A stretch of DNA of 64,000 bases from Bacteroidetes bacterium HGW-Bacteroidetes-16 (GCA_002840975.1 PHDN01000006.1:1-64000); one strand, 5' to 3'. Shown: positions 52,570 through 61,695, numbered from the stretch's first letter. Made by a program: numbers and translations. The notes: generated by a model from the sequence alone, not told the origin.

Positions 52570-53676
52570 ATGATCGACAAAAAACCCACCGTTTACGAAG
52601 AAGTGTTGGCAGCAGGCTATTCGCGCCGCGATTTCCTCAAGTTTTGCGGCACCATGGCCGCCATGCTTGGTCTAAGTGCCAGTGGCGCTTCTCAAATTGC
52701 CAAAGCACTCGAAACCAAATCACGAATCCCTGTACTATGGATGCATTTTCAGGAATGTACTTGTTGCAGTGAATCGTTTATCAGGTCGTCGCATCCAATT
52801 GTCGCCGACATCTTACTCGACAAGATTTCTCTGGATTATACTGAGACCTTAATGGCTGCCTCGGGTCACCAGGCAGAAAAATCACTTCATGACACCATGG
52901 AAAAATACCATGGTCAGTACCTGATGATGGTAGAAGGTTCTATTCCTACAGGCGATGAAGCTTATTGCTGCATTGGAGGCAGAAGTGCTTATGATATTGT
53001 AAATGAAGTGGCCGAAGGGGCCAAGGCCATCGTCGCGTGGGGCAATTGTGCCTCAGCTGGTTGCGTTCAGGCTGCTTCTCCAAATCCAACGGGAGCCAGA
53101 CCGGTGCATAAAGTCATCAAAGGGAAACCCATTATTAATGTACAGGGTTGCCCACCCATTGCCGAGGTGATGGCTGGCGTAATTGTGCATTTGCTTACCT
53201 TCGACCGCATTCCTCAGCTGGATGGATTGGGCAGGCCGATGGCATTTTATTCACGAAGGGTGCATGACACCTGTTACCGCAGACCCAATTATGATGCCGG
53301 TTTGTTCGTCGAGTCGTTTGATGATGAAAATGCCAAAAGAGGGTATTGTTTATACAAAATGGGTTGTCGTGGACCAAATACCTATAATTCATGTGGGGTT
53401 ATTAAATGGAACAATGGTGTCAGTTATCCTATCCAGTCGGGCCATCCTTGCATAGGATGCAGTGAAGCCAGTTTTTGGGATAATGGCCCATTCTATAAAC
53501 ACCTGCAAAGTTTCCCGGGATTTGGTATTGAATCTACAGCCGATACCATCGGAGTGGGGCTGGGGATAGCTACCGGAGCCGGAATCGTGGCGCATGCCAT
53601 TTCGACTAACATCCGCAAACGGAAACATACGAACAAAGGTGAAGTGAAAGCAGATATTGAAAACCCGAAAATTTAA
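52570..53676 (+). CDS. [NiFe] hydrogenase small subunit, oxygen-tolerant type
   Basis: A 368-residue iron-sulfur subunit of a group 1 membrane-bound uptake hydrogenase. A Tat signal (SRRDFLKFCG, residues 18-27) exports the folded dimer. The proximal-cluster region ECTCCSESF holds Cys63, Cys65 and Cys66, and GNCASAGC holds Cys160 and Cys165; with Cys194 (VQGCPP) this makes six ligands, including both supernumerary cysteines known for the [4Fe-3S] cluster of E. coli Hyd-1. Medial and distal cluster ligands (RRVHDTCYRR, YCLYKMGCRGP, CIGCSE) are present. A C-terminal anchor helix (about 320-342) meets the cytochrome. Confidence 0.95.
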   Translation: MIDKKPTVYEEVLAAGYSRRDFLKFCGTMAAMLGLSASGASQIAKALETKSRIPVLWMHFQECTCCSESFIRSSHPIVADILLDKISLDYTETLMAASGHQAEKSLHDTMEKYHGQYLMMVEGSIPTGDEAYCCIGGRSAYDIVNEVAEGAKAIVAWGNCASAGCVQAASPNPTGARPVHKVIKGKPIINVQGCPPIAEVMAGVIVHLLTFDRIPQLDGLGRPMAFYSRRVHDTCYRRPNYDAGLFVESFDDENAKRGYCLYKMGCRGPNTYNSCGVIKWNNGVSYPIQSGHPCIGCSEASFWDNGPFYKHLQSFPGFGIESTADTIGVGLGIATGAGIVAHAISTNIRKRKHTNKGEVKADIENPKI

Positions 53677-53682
53677 AGTATT

Positions 53683-55404
53683 ATGGCACAAAGAATAGTT
53701 GTCGACCCGATCACACGTATCGAAGGACACTTAAGAATAGAAGCTGAAATCAAGGATGGCGTTATAGTGGATGCTTACAGTTCAGGAACCATGGTTCGGG
53801 GAATTGAACTCATCCTGAAAGGACGCGATCCACGAGATGCATGGGCATTTACAGAAAGAGTTTGCGGCGTTTGCACTACCGTACACGCCCTCGCCTCGGT
53901 AAGAACCGTTGAAAATGCCCTGGGTATTACCGTTCCGCCCAATGCCGATGTAATCCGTAACCTGATGTTCTGTGCTCAATATATGCAGGACCACGTGGTG
54001 CATTTCTATCACCTCCATGCCCTCGACTGGGTAGACGTGGTCTCTGCCCTCCAGGCCGATCCTGCTGCCACCTCGCAGCTGGCTCAAAGTATTTCGAGCT
54101 GGCCCAACAGCTCGCCTGGGTATTTTTCGGATGTTCAGAAGCGAATTAAAAAATTCGTTGATAGCGGCCAATTGGGCATTTTTGCCAATGGTTACTGGGG
54201 ACATCCGGGTTATAAACTTCCTGCCGAAGCCAACCTGATGGCGGTGGCACATTATCTGGAAGCACTGGAGTGGCAAAAGGAAATCGTTAAAGTTCACACC
54301 ATCTTTGGCGGAAAAAATCCACATCCCAATTACCTGGTAGGAGGTGTGCCTTGTGCAATTAATATCGATGACAGCAATGCGCTGAATGCCGAACGGCTGG
54401 CTTATGTAGGTACCTTGTTCGATCAGGCATACGACTTTATTGAGCAGGTATATATTCCTGATTTGCTTGCCATCGCCTCCTTTTATAAAAGTGATTGGGG
54501 AGCCATTGGCGGAGGGCTGTCAAATTATATGGCTTACGGCGATTTGCCTACCAATGGCTATGCAGATGTGGGCAGCTTTAAATTCCCGCGTGGTATCATC
54601 ATGAACCGCAACCTGAATGAAGTAATTCCGATTGATGGTACCGATCCCGAGCAGATCAAAGAGCAAATTGCGCATTCATGGTATGATTATTCTGACAATG
54701 ATCCTTCCGGTAAGCATCCATGGAATGGAGAGACCAATCTTAACTATACAGGGCCAAGACCTCCTTATGAGTATCTGGATGTGGATAATAAATACAGCTG
54801 GTTGAAGACCCCCAGATGGAATGGTCATCCAATGGAGGTAGGACCACTTTCTCGCATGCTGGTGGGTTATGCCTCAGGCAAGGATGAATTCAAAGAGGTA
54901 ATTACCTATGCGCTTCAAAAACTGGATGTACCTGTAACTGCCTTGTTCTCTACCTTAGGGCGTACTGCCGCCCGTGGACTTGAAACCAAGCTGGTAGCCG
55001 GATGGTCAAGAGAGTTCTATCAGCAATTGCTCGCCAATATTAAAAATGGCGATACCCGGACTTTTGTTGCCGATAAATGGAAACCAGAGACCTGGCCATC
55101 AGAAGCCCAAGGAGTTGGTATGACGGAGGCCCCAAGAGGAGCATTGGCGCACTGGATAAAAATCAAGGACAAGCTCATCGACAATTATCAACTGGTGGTA
55201 CCAAGTACATGGAATGCTTCCCCACGTGATGCCAACGGAAACCGATCTGCTTACGAAGCCTCTTTAATTGGCACCCCCATCGCAGATCCGGAAAATCCCC
55301 TGGAAATTCTGAGGACAATTCATTCTTTCGATCCCTGCCTGGCCTGTGCCGTGCACCTTTACGATCACAATGGAAAGTATGTTCATCAAATTCAAACCTT
55401 TTAA
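53683..55404 (+). CDS. [NiFe] hydrogenase large subunit
   Basis: A 573-residue catalytic subunit that splits H2 at a NiFe centre. The L1 motif RVCGVCTTVHA holds Cys61 and Cys64, and the L2 motif DPCLACAVH near residues 550-558 holds Cys552 and Cys555. The last 15 residues (LYDHNGKYVHQIQTF) follow the motif His and should be cut off by the maturation protease at 51595. Conserved segments RIEGHLRIE, ADVGSFKFPRGII and PLSRMLVGYASG match E. coli HyaB-type enzymes. It starts six bases after the small-subunit gene. Lacking its own signal, it is exported with the small subunit. Confidence 0.96.
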   Translation: MAQRIVVDPITRIEGHLRIEAEIKDGVIVDAYSSGTMVRGIELILKGRDPRDAWAFTERVCGVCTTVHALASVRTVENALGITVPPNADVIRNLMFCAQYMQDHVVHFYHLHALDWVDVVSALQADPAATSQLAQSISSWPNSSPGYFSDVQKRIKKFVDSGQLGIFANGYWGHPGYKLPAEANLMAVAHYLEALEWQKEIVKVHTIFGGKNPHPNYLVGGVPCAINIDDSNALNAERLAYVGTLFDQAYDFIEQVYIPDLLAIASFYKSDWGAIGGGLSNYMAYGDLPTNGYADVGSFKFPRGIIMNRNLNEVIPIDGTDPEQIKEQIAHSWYDYSDNDPSGKHPWNGETNLNYTGPRPPYEYLDVDNKYSWLKTPRWNGHPMEVGPLSRMLVGYASGKDEFKEVITYALQKLDVPVTALFSTLGRTAARGLETKLVAGWSREFYQQLLANIKNGDTRTFVADKWKPETWPSEAQGVGMTEAPRGALAHWIKIKDKLIDNYQLVVPSTWNASPRDANGNRSAYEASLIGTPIADPENPLEILRTIHSFDPCLACAVHLYDHNGKYVHQIQTF

Positions 55405-55413
55405 TCTTGGCTT

Positions 55414-56127
55414 ATGGAAACTTTAGTAAGTGAGGAATTAGTCCGAAAAGTATATGTTTGGGAACTTCCCGTAAGGTTATACCATTGGGTCAATGCACTG
55501 TGTATTGTAGCTCTGTGCATTACAGGTTTTATTATCGGCAGGCCGCCCGCATTGCAAAGCGCTGCCGAAGCTTCCTTTAGTTATTGGTTTGGAACTGTCA
55601 GGTTTATCCATTTCGTCGCGGCTTTTTTATTCTTTTTCAACTTCGTTTTCAGGATATATTGGGGATTTGTTGGAAACAGATATGCCCGTTGGAATAATTA
55701 TATTCCGCTAAAAAAGAGGCAATGGAGTGAATTTGTAAGTGTTTTAAAAGTGGATATCCTGCAGTTATCCGACAAACCCATTTTGTCTATCGGGCACAAT
55801 ACCCTCGCCAGCCTTACCTATTTTATCTCCTTCCTGGCCTTCGTTTTACAAAGCCTCACAGGGTTTGGTCTGTATGCTGCCATGAGCACTTCCTGGTTTC
55901 CTGACCTGTTTTCGTGGATCGTCCCCTTGTTGGGAGGTGATTTCATGACCCGTCAAATCCATCATATTCTCATGTGGTTCTTCATCCTTTTTGGATTGGT
56001 CCATGTGTATTTGGTGTTTTATCATGACTACATTGAACGAAATGGGATGACATCTTCAATGATTGGCGGATGGAAATTTATTGATGCGGAAGCACATAAA
56101 GCTAAACCTGATAACAAGACAAAATGA
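55414..56127 (+). CDS. Hydrogenase b-type cytochrome subunit
   Basis: A 237-residue di-heme cytochrome b of the HyaC/HoxZ family that anchors the hydrogenase and passes electrons to quinone. Four transmembrane helices lie near 20-42, 57-82, 125-150 and 175-205. Candidate heme ligands are His25 (RLYHWVNA), His67 (VRFIHFVAA) and His residues of RQIHHILMWF and LVHVYLVFYHDY. The family opening VYVWELPVRLYHW is clear. It follows the large subunit by nine bases and ends the operon, which has a long hairpin at 56194. Confidence 0.94.
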   Translation: METLVSEELVRKVYVWELPVRLYHWVNALCIVALCITGFIIGRPPALQSAAEASFSYWFGTVRFIHFVAAFLFFFNFVFRIYWGFVGNRYARWNNYIPLKKRQWSEFVSVLKVDILQLSDKPILSIGHNTLASLTYFISFLAFVLQSLTGFGLYAAMSTSWFPDLFSWIVPLLGGDFMTRQIHHILMWFFILFGLVHVYLVFYHDYIERNGMTSSMIGGWKFIDAEAHKAKPDNKTK

Positions 56128-56193
56128 TACCCGGATAAATAGGTAGTTGACTTATTTTATTGTCATTGATCGATTTGGATATTTATTAAGATC

Positions 56194-56250
56194 ACCACGC
56201 GTTTCACACCCTTCATTCATGATTAGCGGGTGTAACGCGTGGTTATTTTT
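56194..56250 (+). terminator. Terminator of the hydrogenase operon
   Basis: ACCACGCGTTTCACACCC (56194-56211) pairs with GGGTGTAACGCGTGGT (56228-56243), about 16 bp with a two-base bulge, then TATTTTT. One arm lies in the last codons of the opposite-strand lipoprotein gene (56223-57530), so the sequence is constrained twice. Confidence 0.75.
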
Positions 56251-57530
56251 AACGCTTTATTATTGTATGTCAGCTTGTTTATCAGATTAAAACCGGGATA
56301 AGAAAGGATGAGGACTTCGTTTCCTGTGGCAATAAAGAGTCTGCCCTTCTCCTGTTCCCAAGCCATATCTTCTATTTCGTTTACGGAAAAATTTATCTGC
56401 ATTGCGATACCCGTTTCTGAATCCACCTGAAACAGCCCGGATGCTGAATGGATTAGAAATGTGATGTCATCAATGGGAACGACTCGATTGATACTTCCAA
56501 AATCGAAAACATGTGTAGAAATTAGTTGGTTTTCATCTGGATCGAAATTCAACATGCGACCTGCATGGTTTATGTTACCGAACAGAAGAACAGTTTCGCT
56601 TTCGCCGGATTGGAGACCATAAACCAGTTCGAAATCAATCAGGTACTGATGTTGAAGTGCGCCTGTGGTCCGATAACAGGTGTTCAGCATGGAGGATAAA
56701 CCTGTCCTGCTTTTATAGGCGATCACCAGTTTTGTTTCGTTAACAACCAGGTTAGTAGGGTAGTAGCTATTGAATATGGAGGTATTAAACACTTCTAATC
56801 CCGAGGAGGCGTATGTTGAAATCACCTGCCCTGCTCCGTTACCGAAATATAAAAGTGGTGAGTGGTACTGTACGAAGGTGAATTCAGGATAGGGCAGCTG
56901 GGGATCTCTGGACCATTGGAGTTTTAAATCAGAATATGAATAAGCAGATAATATTTCAGGAATGGCAGTTGTTAAGATCAACAAATCAGATTCCCGTGCG
57001 GCAATGGCATGCGTGATTTTTCCTATGACGGGAAGTTGTGCCGTTTCTGTCATGTGTTCGTCGTAAACGTAGATACGTGATTTGTTTACATCTTCCTCGG
57101 TTACAACGGAAAATCCCTTATAAGCAAAGGGTTTATTCCTCAACTTGATTTCCATGAACTCATGGGTGGTTTTTTGATCATTTTCCACAACCAGGTGAAC
57201 ATAGCAATTCATCGAATCGAAAGCTGCCAGGGCACCTACCGGGACAGTAATCTCAAAATGGCGCATGCTGTCAACGGGATAAATGAATAGTTGCGGTGAT
57301 ACCGGAACAAGGTCTTCATTGTCAATGCTAACGCGAACATAATGTAATGGTGACTTGCTCTCGACGTTAAACTTAACTATAATATTGTCAGGCACTTGAA
57401 AAATAGAGGATGCCTCAGGTGCGATAAACGTGATGGCCACCGGAGTTGCTTTTTCAGGTTTTTTACACCCCGCAATTGAGGTGAGCACCACCAAAAAAGA
57501 AAAAATAAATCTGTAAAAATGGTTCGTCAT
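56223..57530 (-). CDS. Lipoprotein, probable beta-propeller
   Basis: A 435-residue exported lipoprotein with lipobox SIAGC near residue 22. Residues about 30-130 look like an immunoglobulin-type fold (ITFIAPEASSIFQVPDNIIV, HYVRVSIDNEDLVPV), and residues about 140-430 carry repeated blades with alternating hydrophobic strands (SRIYVYDEHMTETAQLPVIG, LLYFGNGAGQVISTYASSGL, RLFIATGNEVLILSYPGFNL), reminiscent of PQQ- or WD-like propellers. There are no catalytic residues and no recognised family. It ends against the hydrogenase terminator on the other strand and is divergent from the exonuclease gene. Confidence 0.6.
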   Translation of the reverse strand: MTNHFYRFIFSFLVVLTSIAGCKKPEKATPVAITFIAPEASSIFQVPDNIIVKFNVESKSPLHYVRVSIDNEDLVPVSPQLFIYPVDSMRHFEITVPVGALAAFDSMNCYVHLVVENDQKTTHEFMEIKLRNKPFAYKGFSVVTEEDVNKSRIYVYDEHMTETAQLPVIGKITHAIAARESDLLILTTAIPEILSAYSYSDLKLQWSRDPQLPYPEFTFVQYHSPLLYFGNGAGQVISTYASSGLEVFNTSIFNSYYPTNLVVNETKLVIAYKSRTGLSSMLNTCYRTTGALQHQYLIDFELVYGLQSGESETVLLFGNINHAGRMLNFDPDENQLISTHVFDFGSINRVVPIDDITFLIHSASGLFQVDSETGIAMQINFSVNEIEDMAWEQEKGRLFIATGNEVLILSYPGFNLINKLTYNNKALKITTRYTR

Positions 57531-57583
57531 AACCTGCGCAAGTTACGCATTTTTATGTACTTTTAATTTTTAAAACCTGAGAC

Positions 57584-58291
57584 ATGCTCAATCAACTTGC
57601 TACTGACAGAATACTGTTTCTTGATATAGAAACAGTTCCGGGAGTTCCGGATTTCAATCAAATGAGTGATAAAATGAAAATCTTGTGGGAAAAGAAATCC
57701 CGCAGGTTACAGACCGAGGAGGGTGAAACTGCCGATGTGCTTTATAACAGGGCAGGAATTTTCGCTGAATTTGGAAAAATCGTCTGCATTTCATGTGGTT
57801 GCTTTTCAGGGAAAGAATTCAGGGTCAAATCATTTTTTGGTGACGACGAAAAAATTCTTTTACAGGAATTTGCCGACATGTTGCGGCGCTACTATGACAA
57901 TAAGGATTCGTTGTTGTGTGCTCATAATGGCAAAGAGTTCGACTTTCCTTACATTGCCCGCAGGATGTTGGTTCTGGGCGTGGAGCTTCCGTCCATTCTG
58001 GATATGGCAGGTAAAAAACCTTGGGAAGTTCAACATCTCGACACCATGGAACTATGGAAGTTTGGCGATTATAAACACTATACTTCGCTGGAGTTATTGG
58101 CCGCTATATTCGACATTCCCACACCCAAAGATGACATCGACGGCAGCATGGTTGGTAAAGTTTACTGGGAGGAAAAAGACCTGGAGCGCATCGTGACCTA
58201 TTGCCAAAAAGATGTCATTACCATTGCCCGGCTGTTACGCCGGTACCAAGGGTTGGATTTGATAAAAGATGAAGATATTGTGCTGACTTAG
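57584..58291 (+). CDS. PolB-type 3'-5' exonuclease (DEDDy)
   Basis: A 235-residue stand-alone 3'-5' exonuclease of the predicted group related to the proofreading domain of DNA polymerase B. The metal-binding carboxylates are visible: FLDIETVP (Exo I, DxE), CAHNGKEFDFPYIARR (Exo II) and Tyr with Asp in TYCQKDV (Exo III), so the DEDDy pattern is complete. It may act in DNA repair or RNA/DNA end trimming; its in vivo role is not established. It is monocistronic as far as can be seen, preceded only by a weak TACTTTTA near 57553. Confidence 0.85.
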   Translation: MLNQLATDRILFLDIETVPGVPDFNQMSDKMKILWEKKSRRLQTEEGETADVLYNRAGIFAEFGKIVCISCGCFSGKEFRVKSFFGDDEKILLQEFADMLRRYYDNKDSLLCAHNGKEFDFPYIARRMLVLGVELPSILDMAGKKPWEVQHLDTMELWKFGDYKHYTSLELLAAIFDIPTPKDDIDGSMVGKVYWEEKDLERIVTYCQKDVITIARLLRRYQGLDLIKDEDIVLT

Positions 58292-58468
58292 AATGGGCTG
58301 CTCATCCCAATTAAGACTTATTATTATGGTTATCAAAAGGGAAAAGCAACCTTGTACTTTTATGGGGTAGCAAGTAAAGTCATAAATCACCTTTCGTGTA
58401 AGCACGATATACGTCTTTTCGTCTTCAAATATGCTTTTCCAATCGACCCATTCTTTTCTTAAATTAAT

Positions 58469-58489
58469 TTATCAACATCCTTATCAACC
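58469..58489. promoter_or_regulatory. Two DnaA-box-like sites upstream of dnaB
   Basis: TTATCAACA (58469-58477) and TTATCAACC (58481-58489) are direct repeats 12 bases apart, differing from the DnaA box TTATCCACA at one and two positions. They lie just upstream of the dnaB -7 box. Binding by DnaA is inference. Confidence 0.35.
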
Positions 58490-58503
58490 AAAACCATTAT
58501 TTG

Positions 58504-58511
58504 TATTTTTG
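58504..58511 (+). promoter_or_regulatory. -7 box next to the dnaB start
   Basis: TATTTTTG fits TAnnTTTG, but its last base is only five bases from ATG 58517. Transcription would begin at or next to the start codon, implying a leaderless or nearly leaderless mRNA. No -33 partner was clear. Confidence 0.4.
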
Positions 58512-58516
58512 GCTTT

Positions 58517-60028
58517 ATGGAAGATGTCAAGAAAGAGTTCAGGAAATCAGTAGTTCCCAAAAGTTTAACCACGTCAGTGCAACCCGCCTATGAGCATGGC
58601 AAAGTGCCACCACAGGCTATCGATCTGGAAGAGGCGGTGCTTGGTGCAATGATGATAGAGAAAGATGCTGTTTCGGCAGTCATCGATATTCTTTCTGCAA
58701 AGGTGTTTTATAAGGACAGCCATCAGCGCATTTTTACCGCCATATCTGAATTGTTTGCAGAATCAGAACCAATTGACATCCTTACTGTTACCAATAAGCT
58801 AAAAAGTAAGGGTGAGCTTGAAATGGTAGGTGGCCCTTATTTCATCACCATGCTCACCAGCCGGATTGCCTCGGGTGCCAATGTGGAATTTCATGCCAGG
58901 ATCGTTATGCAGAAGCATATCCAGCGTGAGCTGATTCGCATTTCGTCCGAAACCATCAAGGATGCTTTTGAAGATACTACCGATGTGTTCAACTTGCTCG
59001 ATAAGGCTGAACAAAGTCTTTTTTCTGTTTCGGAAACCAACCTGCGGCGCAATTTCCAGGACATGCCTGCCTTGATACGCCAGGCCATCATCGATATTGA
59101 ACATGCCAGGGATGGGGAAGGACAGATGCGTGGCGTAGCCTCGGGTTATACTGCACTCGACCGCATCACCTCCGGTTGGCAGAAATCGGATCTGATCATT
59201 CTGGCAGCCCGTCCATCCATGGGGAAAACCGCGTTTGCCTTGAACATGGCCAGGAATGTGGCCGTGATGTTCAACAAACCTGTTGCTTTCTTTTCACTTG
59301 AGATGTCGGCGGTACAGCTTGTAACGAGGTTAATTTCGAGTGAATCGGAATTGCGTTCTGATAAACTTAAACGTGGTGATCTGGCGAGCTATGAATGGCA
59401 GCAATTGACCGATAAAATTTCCAATCTGGTGGATGCCAAGATGTTTATTGATGATACACCGGCCCTTTCGATTTTCGAGTTAAGGGCCAAATGTCGCCGG
59501 CTAAAGCAACAGCATGATATACAGATGGTATTTATCGATTATCTGCAGTTGATGACATCCGGTGGTGATAGCCGGGGGAACCGTGAACAGGAAATCAGTC
59601 AGATTTCGAGATCCTTGAAAGCATTGGCCAAAGAGCTGGATGTGCCGGTGTTGGCTTTGTCGCAGTTGAGCCGTGCGGTGGAAAACCGTCCGGGACAGTC
59701 CAAGAGGCCGATCCTTTCAGACTTACGTGAATCCGGTGCCATTGAGCAAGATGCCGACCTGGTACTTTTTATTTATCGGGCAGAATACTACAAAATCGAC
59801 GTATTCGAAGACGGCACACCTACCCAGGGCGTTTCGGAAATTATTATTGCCAAGCATAGAAACGGAGCCGTTGGCGATATTAAATTGAAGTTTATTGCCG
59901 AGTTTGCCAAGTTTGAAGACTATGGACCCGGGCCGTCTGATGGTGGATACAGGTCGTCGGATGTGAGTGCCGGCATAAAAAGCTTCCCCTCAAAAATGAA
60001 CGATATGGACGATGATGAGCCATTTTAA
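58517..60028 (+). CDS. dnaB: Replicative DNA helicase
   Basis: Hexameric helicase that unwinds DNA at the replication fork; 503 residues. The N-terminal collar domain opens KVPPQAIDLEEAVLGAMM, and the RecA-like domain has Walker A ARPSMGKTAFALN, the B motif QMVFIDYLQLM, and the DnaB motif GNREQEISQISRSLKALAKE with LSQLSRAVENR. No intein insert is present, unlike some DnaB genes. It stands alone; the following gene begins 11 bases after its stop and may be cotranscribed. Confidence 0.97.
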   Translation: MEDVKKEFRKSVVPKSLTTSVQPAYEHGKVPPQAIDLEEAVLGAMMIEKDAVSAVIDILSAKVFYKDSHQRIFTAISELFAESEPIDILTVTNKLKSKGELEMVGGPYFITMLTSRIASGANVEFHARIVMQKHIQRELIRISSETIKDAFEDTTDVFNLLDKAEQSLFSVSETNLRRNFQDMPALIRQAIIDIEHARDGEGQMRGVASGYTALDRITSGWQKSDLIILAARPSMGKTAFALNMARNVAVMFNKPVAFFSLEMSAVQLVTRLISSESELRSDKLKRGDLASYEWQQLTDKISNLVDAKMFIDDTPALSIFELRAKCRRLKQQHDIQMVFIDYLQLMTSGGDSRGNREQEISQISRSLKALAKELDVPVLALSQLSRAVENRPGQSKRPILSDLRESGAIEQDADLVLFIYRAEYYKIDVFEDGTPTQGVSEIIIAKHRNGAVGDIKLKFIAEFAKFEDYGPGPSDGGYRSSDVSAGIKSFPSKMNDMDDDEPF

Positions 60029-60038
60029 CCCGATAAAT

Positions 60039-60896
60039 ATGAGTATAATGACGATTAAATCAAACATTTTATTACTGACTTCCGCACTGCTTTTTGCAGG
60101 TTTTGTCAACACCGCCGTAGCACAAAAAAGTATTGAGCTGAAATACAAGTTGCTACCGGGCGACCAATTTAGCAACAAATCGAATATTGAGCAAACCATC
60201 CAGTTTGAAGCCATGGGTCAGAAAGCCACACTGGATCAGGACATGGTTTTTTACATGACTTCCTTTATCGACTCCGTTAAGGATGGGATGATTACCCAGC
60301 GAACTGTTTTCGACCACATTGTGGTGGATCAACAGATTTTTGGGATGCAAATCAAATACGACTCCCAGGATAGCAGCACTTTCGACTCACCTATGGGCGC
60401 GGAATTTGCAACCCAGATGAATAAAATGATTGGGGCCGCGGTTATTTCCGTGATGAACGAAAGGGGCCAGGTTGACCGCATGGATGTTTCGGCTCTTGGC
60501 GATGCCGGTGACATGTCGGGTAATTTGAATTCGGGAAATAATTATGCTGTTTATCCTGATCATAAGGTAAAAGTTGGCGACAATTGGACCGAGCAGATTA
60601 CGCCTCAGGAATCGAGCAATATGACCGTGAATATGACCTATACCCTCACCAAGTCAACACGGCAACAAGCCATGTTGACGCTCAATGGTACATTGTCAGA
60701 GAACCTCACAAATCCGGAAACCAATGGTAAAGTCGATGGCACCATGAAGGGCGAGATGACCATCGACCGGAAAACGGGCATGGTATCTTTATCTAAAATT
60801 CAAATGGACATGACCATGCAGATGGAAAAGGATGGAATGACTTTTCCGGCTACCGTGACCAGCTTTATTGATACCGAGATCAAAAAGATAAAATAA
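60039..60896 (+). CDS. DUF6263-like exported protein
   Basis: A 285-residue exported protein. A signal peptide (NILLLTSALLFAGFVNTAVA, then Q) precedes a beta-rich mature domain starting IELKYKLLPGDQFSNKSNIE, a pattern I associate with the Bacteroidetes family DUF6263. Methionines and threonines are abundant in the second half (MTMQMEKDGMTFPATVTSFI). ATG 60039 was chosen over 60012, which overlaps dnaB; ATG 60048 also keeps the signal. A small hairpin, AAACTC/GAGTTT (60895-60910), is present at the stop. The function is unknown. Confidence 0.65.
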   Translation: MSIMTIKSNILLLTSALLFAGFVNTAVAQKSIELKYKLLPGDQFSNKSNIEQTIQFEAMGQKATLDQDMVFYMTSFIDSVKDGMITQRTVFDHIVVDQQIFGMQIKYDSQDSSTFDSPMGAEFATQMNKMIGAAVISVMNERGQVDRMDVSALGDAGDMSGNLNSGNNYAVYPDHKVKVGDNWTEQITPQESSNMTVNMTYTLTKSTRQQAMLTLNGTLSENLTNPETNGKVDGTMKGEMTIDRKTGMVSLSKIQMDMTMQMEKDGMTFPATVTSFIDTEIKKIK

Positions 60897-60952
60897 ACTC
60901 AACAGAGTTTTATCCTTCCTGCCCGAGCACAACAGAGTAAATCAGTTTATTC

Positions 60953-61537
60953 TTAAACCTCAGGCAGGATTTTTTTTGCTTTCTTTTTCGACAGGACCTG
61001 TATAAGCCAGGCGATAAGCACCACAATAAGGGAGATAAAATAGATGGAAGTCGTACTGCTCTTGATCACCGAAAATACACTCGAAATTTTTACCAGGGTT
61101 GGGTTTATATCAGGATATTGATTCAGTAAAGTTATAAAGCCAATGTTCTCCATATAATCAGCAGCTCCGGAAACAAGTGGTAGCAATGCCAGGAAAAAAT
61201 AGGGACTTCGTAGTTTGCCCAGCTTGTTCAGAAAAAAGGCAATCACCAAGCAGTAACCGATGGCAAAAAGCAAAGGATAAACCATGTCCACTGGGATTTG
61301 GTAAAATAAATAGGCATGTCTGCCTTCCGCTCCCAAAGCGGTAAACAGGTCGGTTACCTCCTTCAGGTTATATCCGGCAGGCATCATATCCAATAATTTT
61401 ATACCGTGTCCATAAGCCATGGTCATGGGAATGGTCACCACCAACATAAAGGCGTAAACAAGGTTGGTAAGAACGAAGAAAATGAATACTTTTCTTCCCT
61501 GTATATGTTTGGCAATAAGGCTTTTCAGGCAGTTCAT
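60953..61537 (-). CDS. Hypothetical four-helix membrane protein
   Basis: A 194-residue integral membrane protein with hydrophobic segments near 18-40, 77-99, 106-126 and 155-180, and a basic tail (SKKKAKKIL). The N-terminal segment after MNCLKSLIAKHIQGRK is positive, so that end is cytoplasmic. The start was placed at ATG 61537, just downstream of a -7 box (61556-61563); a longer frame to 61618 would overlap the promoter. The family is not recognised. It looks like a Bacteroidetes-type membrane protein of unknown function and is the last gene before the AT-rich block. Confidence 0.65.
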   Translation of the reverse strand: MNCLKSLIAKHIQGRKVFIFFVLTNLVYAFMLVVTIPMTMAYGHGIKLLDMMPAGYNLKEVTDLFTALGAEGRHAYLFYQIPVDMVYPLLFAIGYCLVIAFFLNKLGKLRSPYFFLALLPLVSGAADYMENIGFITLLNQYPDINPTLVKISSVFSVIKSSTTSIYFISLIVVLIAWLIQVLSKKKAKKILPEV

Positions 61538-61555
61538 CTTTAATGATTTTGGTTC

Positions 61556-61563
61556 CAAATATA
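61556..61563 (-). promoter_or_regulatory. -7 box for the four-helix membrane gene
   Basis: TATATTTG on the minus strand (complement of CAAATATA) lies 18 bases before ATG 61537, fixing that start. It is the last consensus box before the AT-rich region. Confidence 0.55.
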
Positions 61564-61695
61564 AATGAATTTGCATGAATGGAGACTCAGTTAAATTGGA
61601 AATTATGGGGCTACTCACGATAAAAATCGGGACTTGAATAACCTACTGTTATACCAATTTTTTATACCGCGTTTGGGTGCTGCACATTTGTCCTT

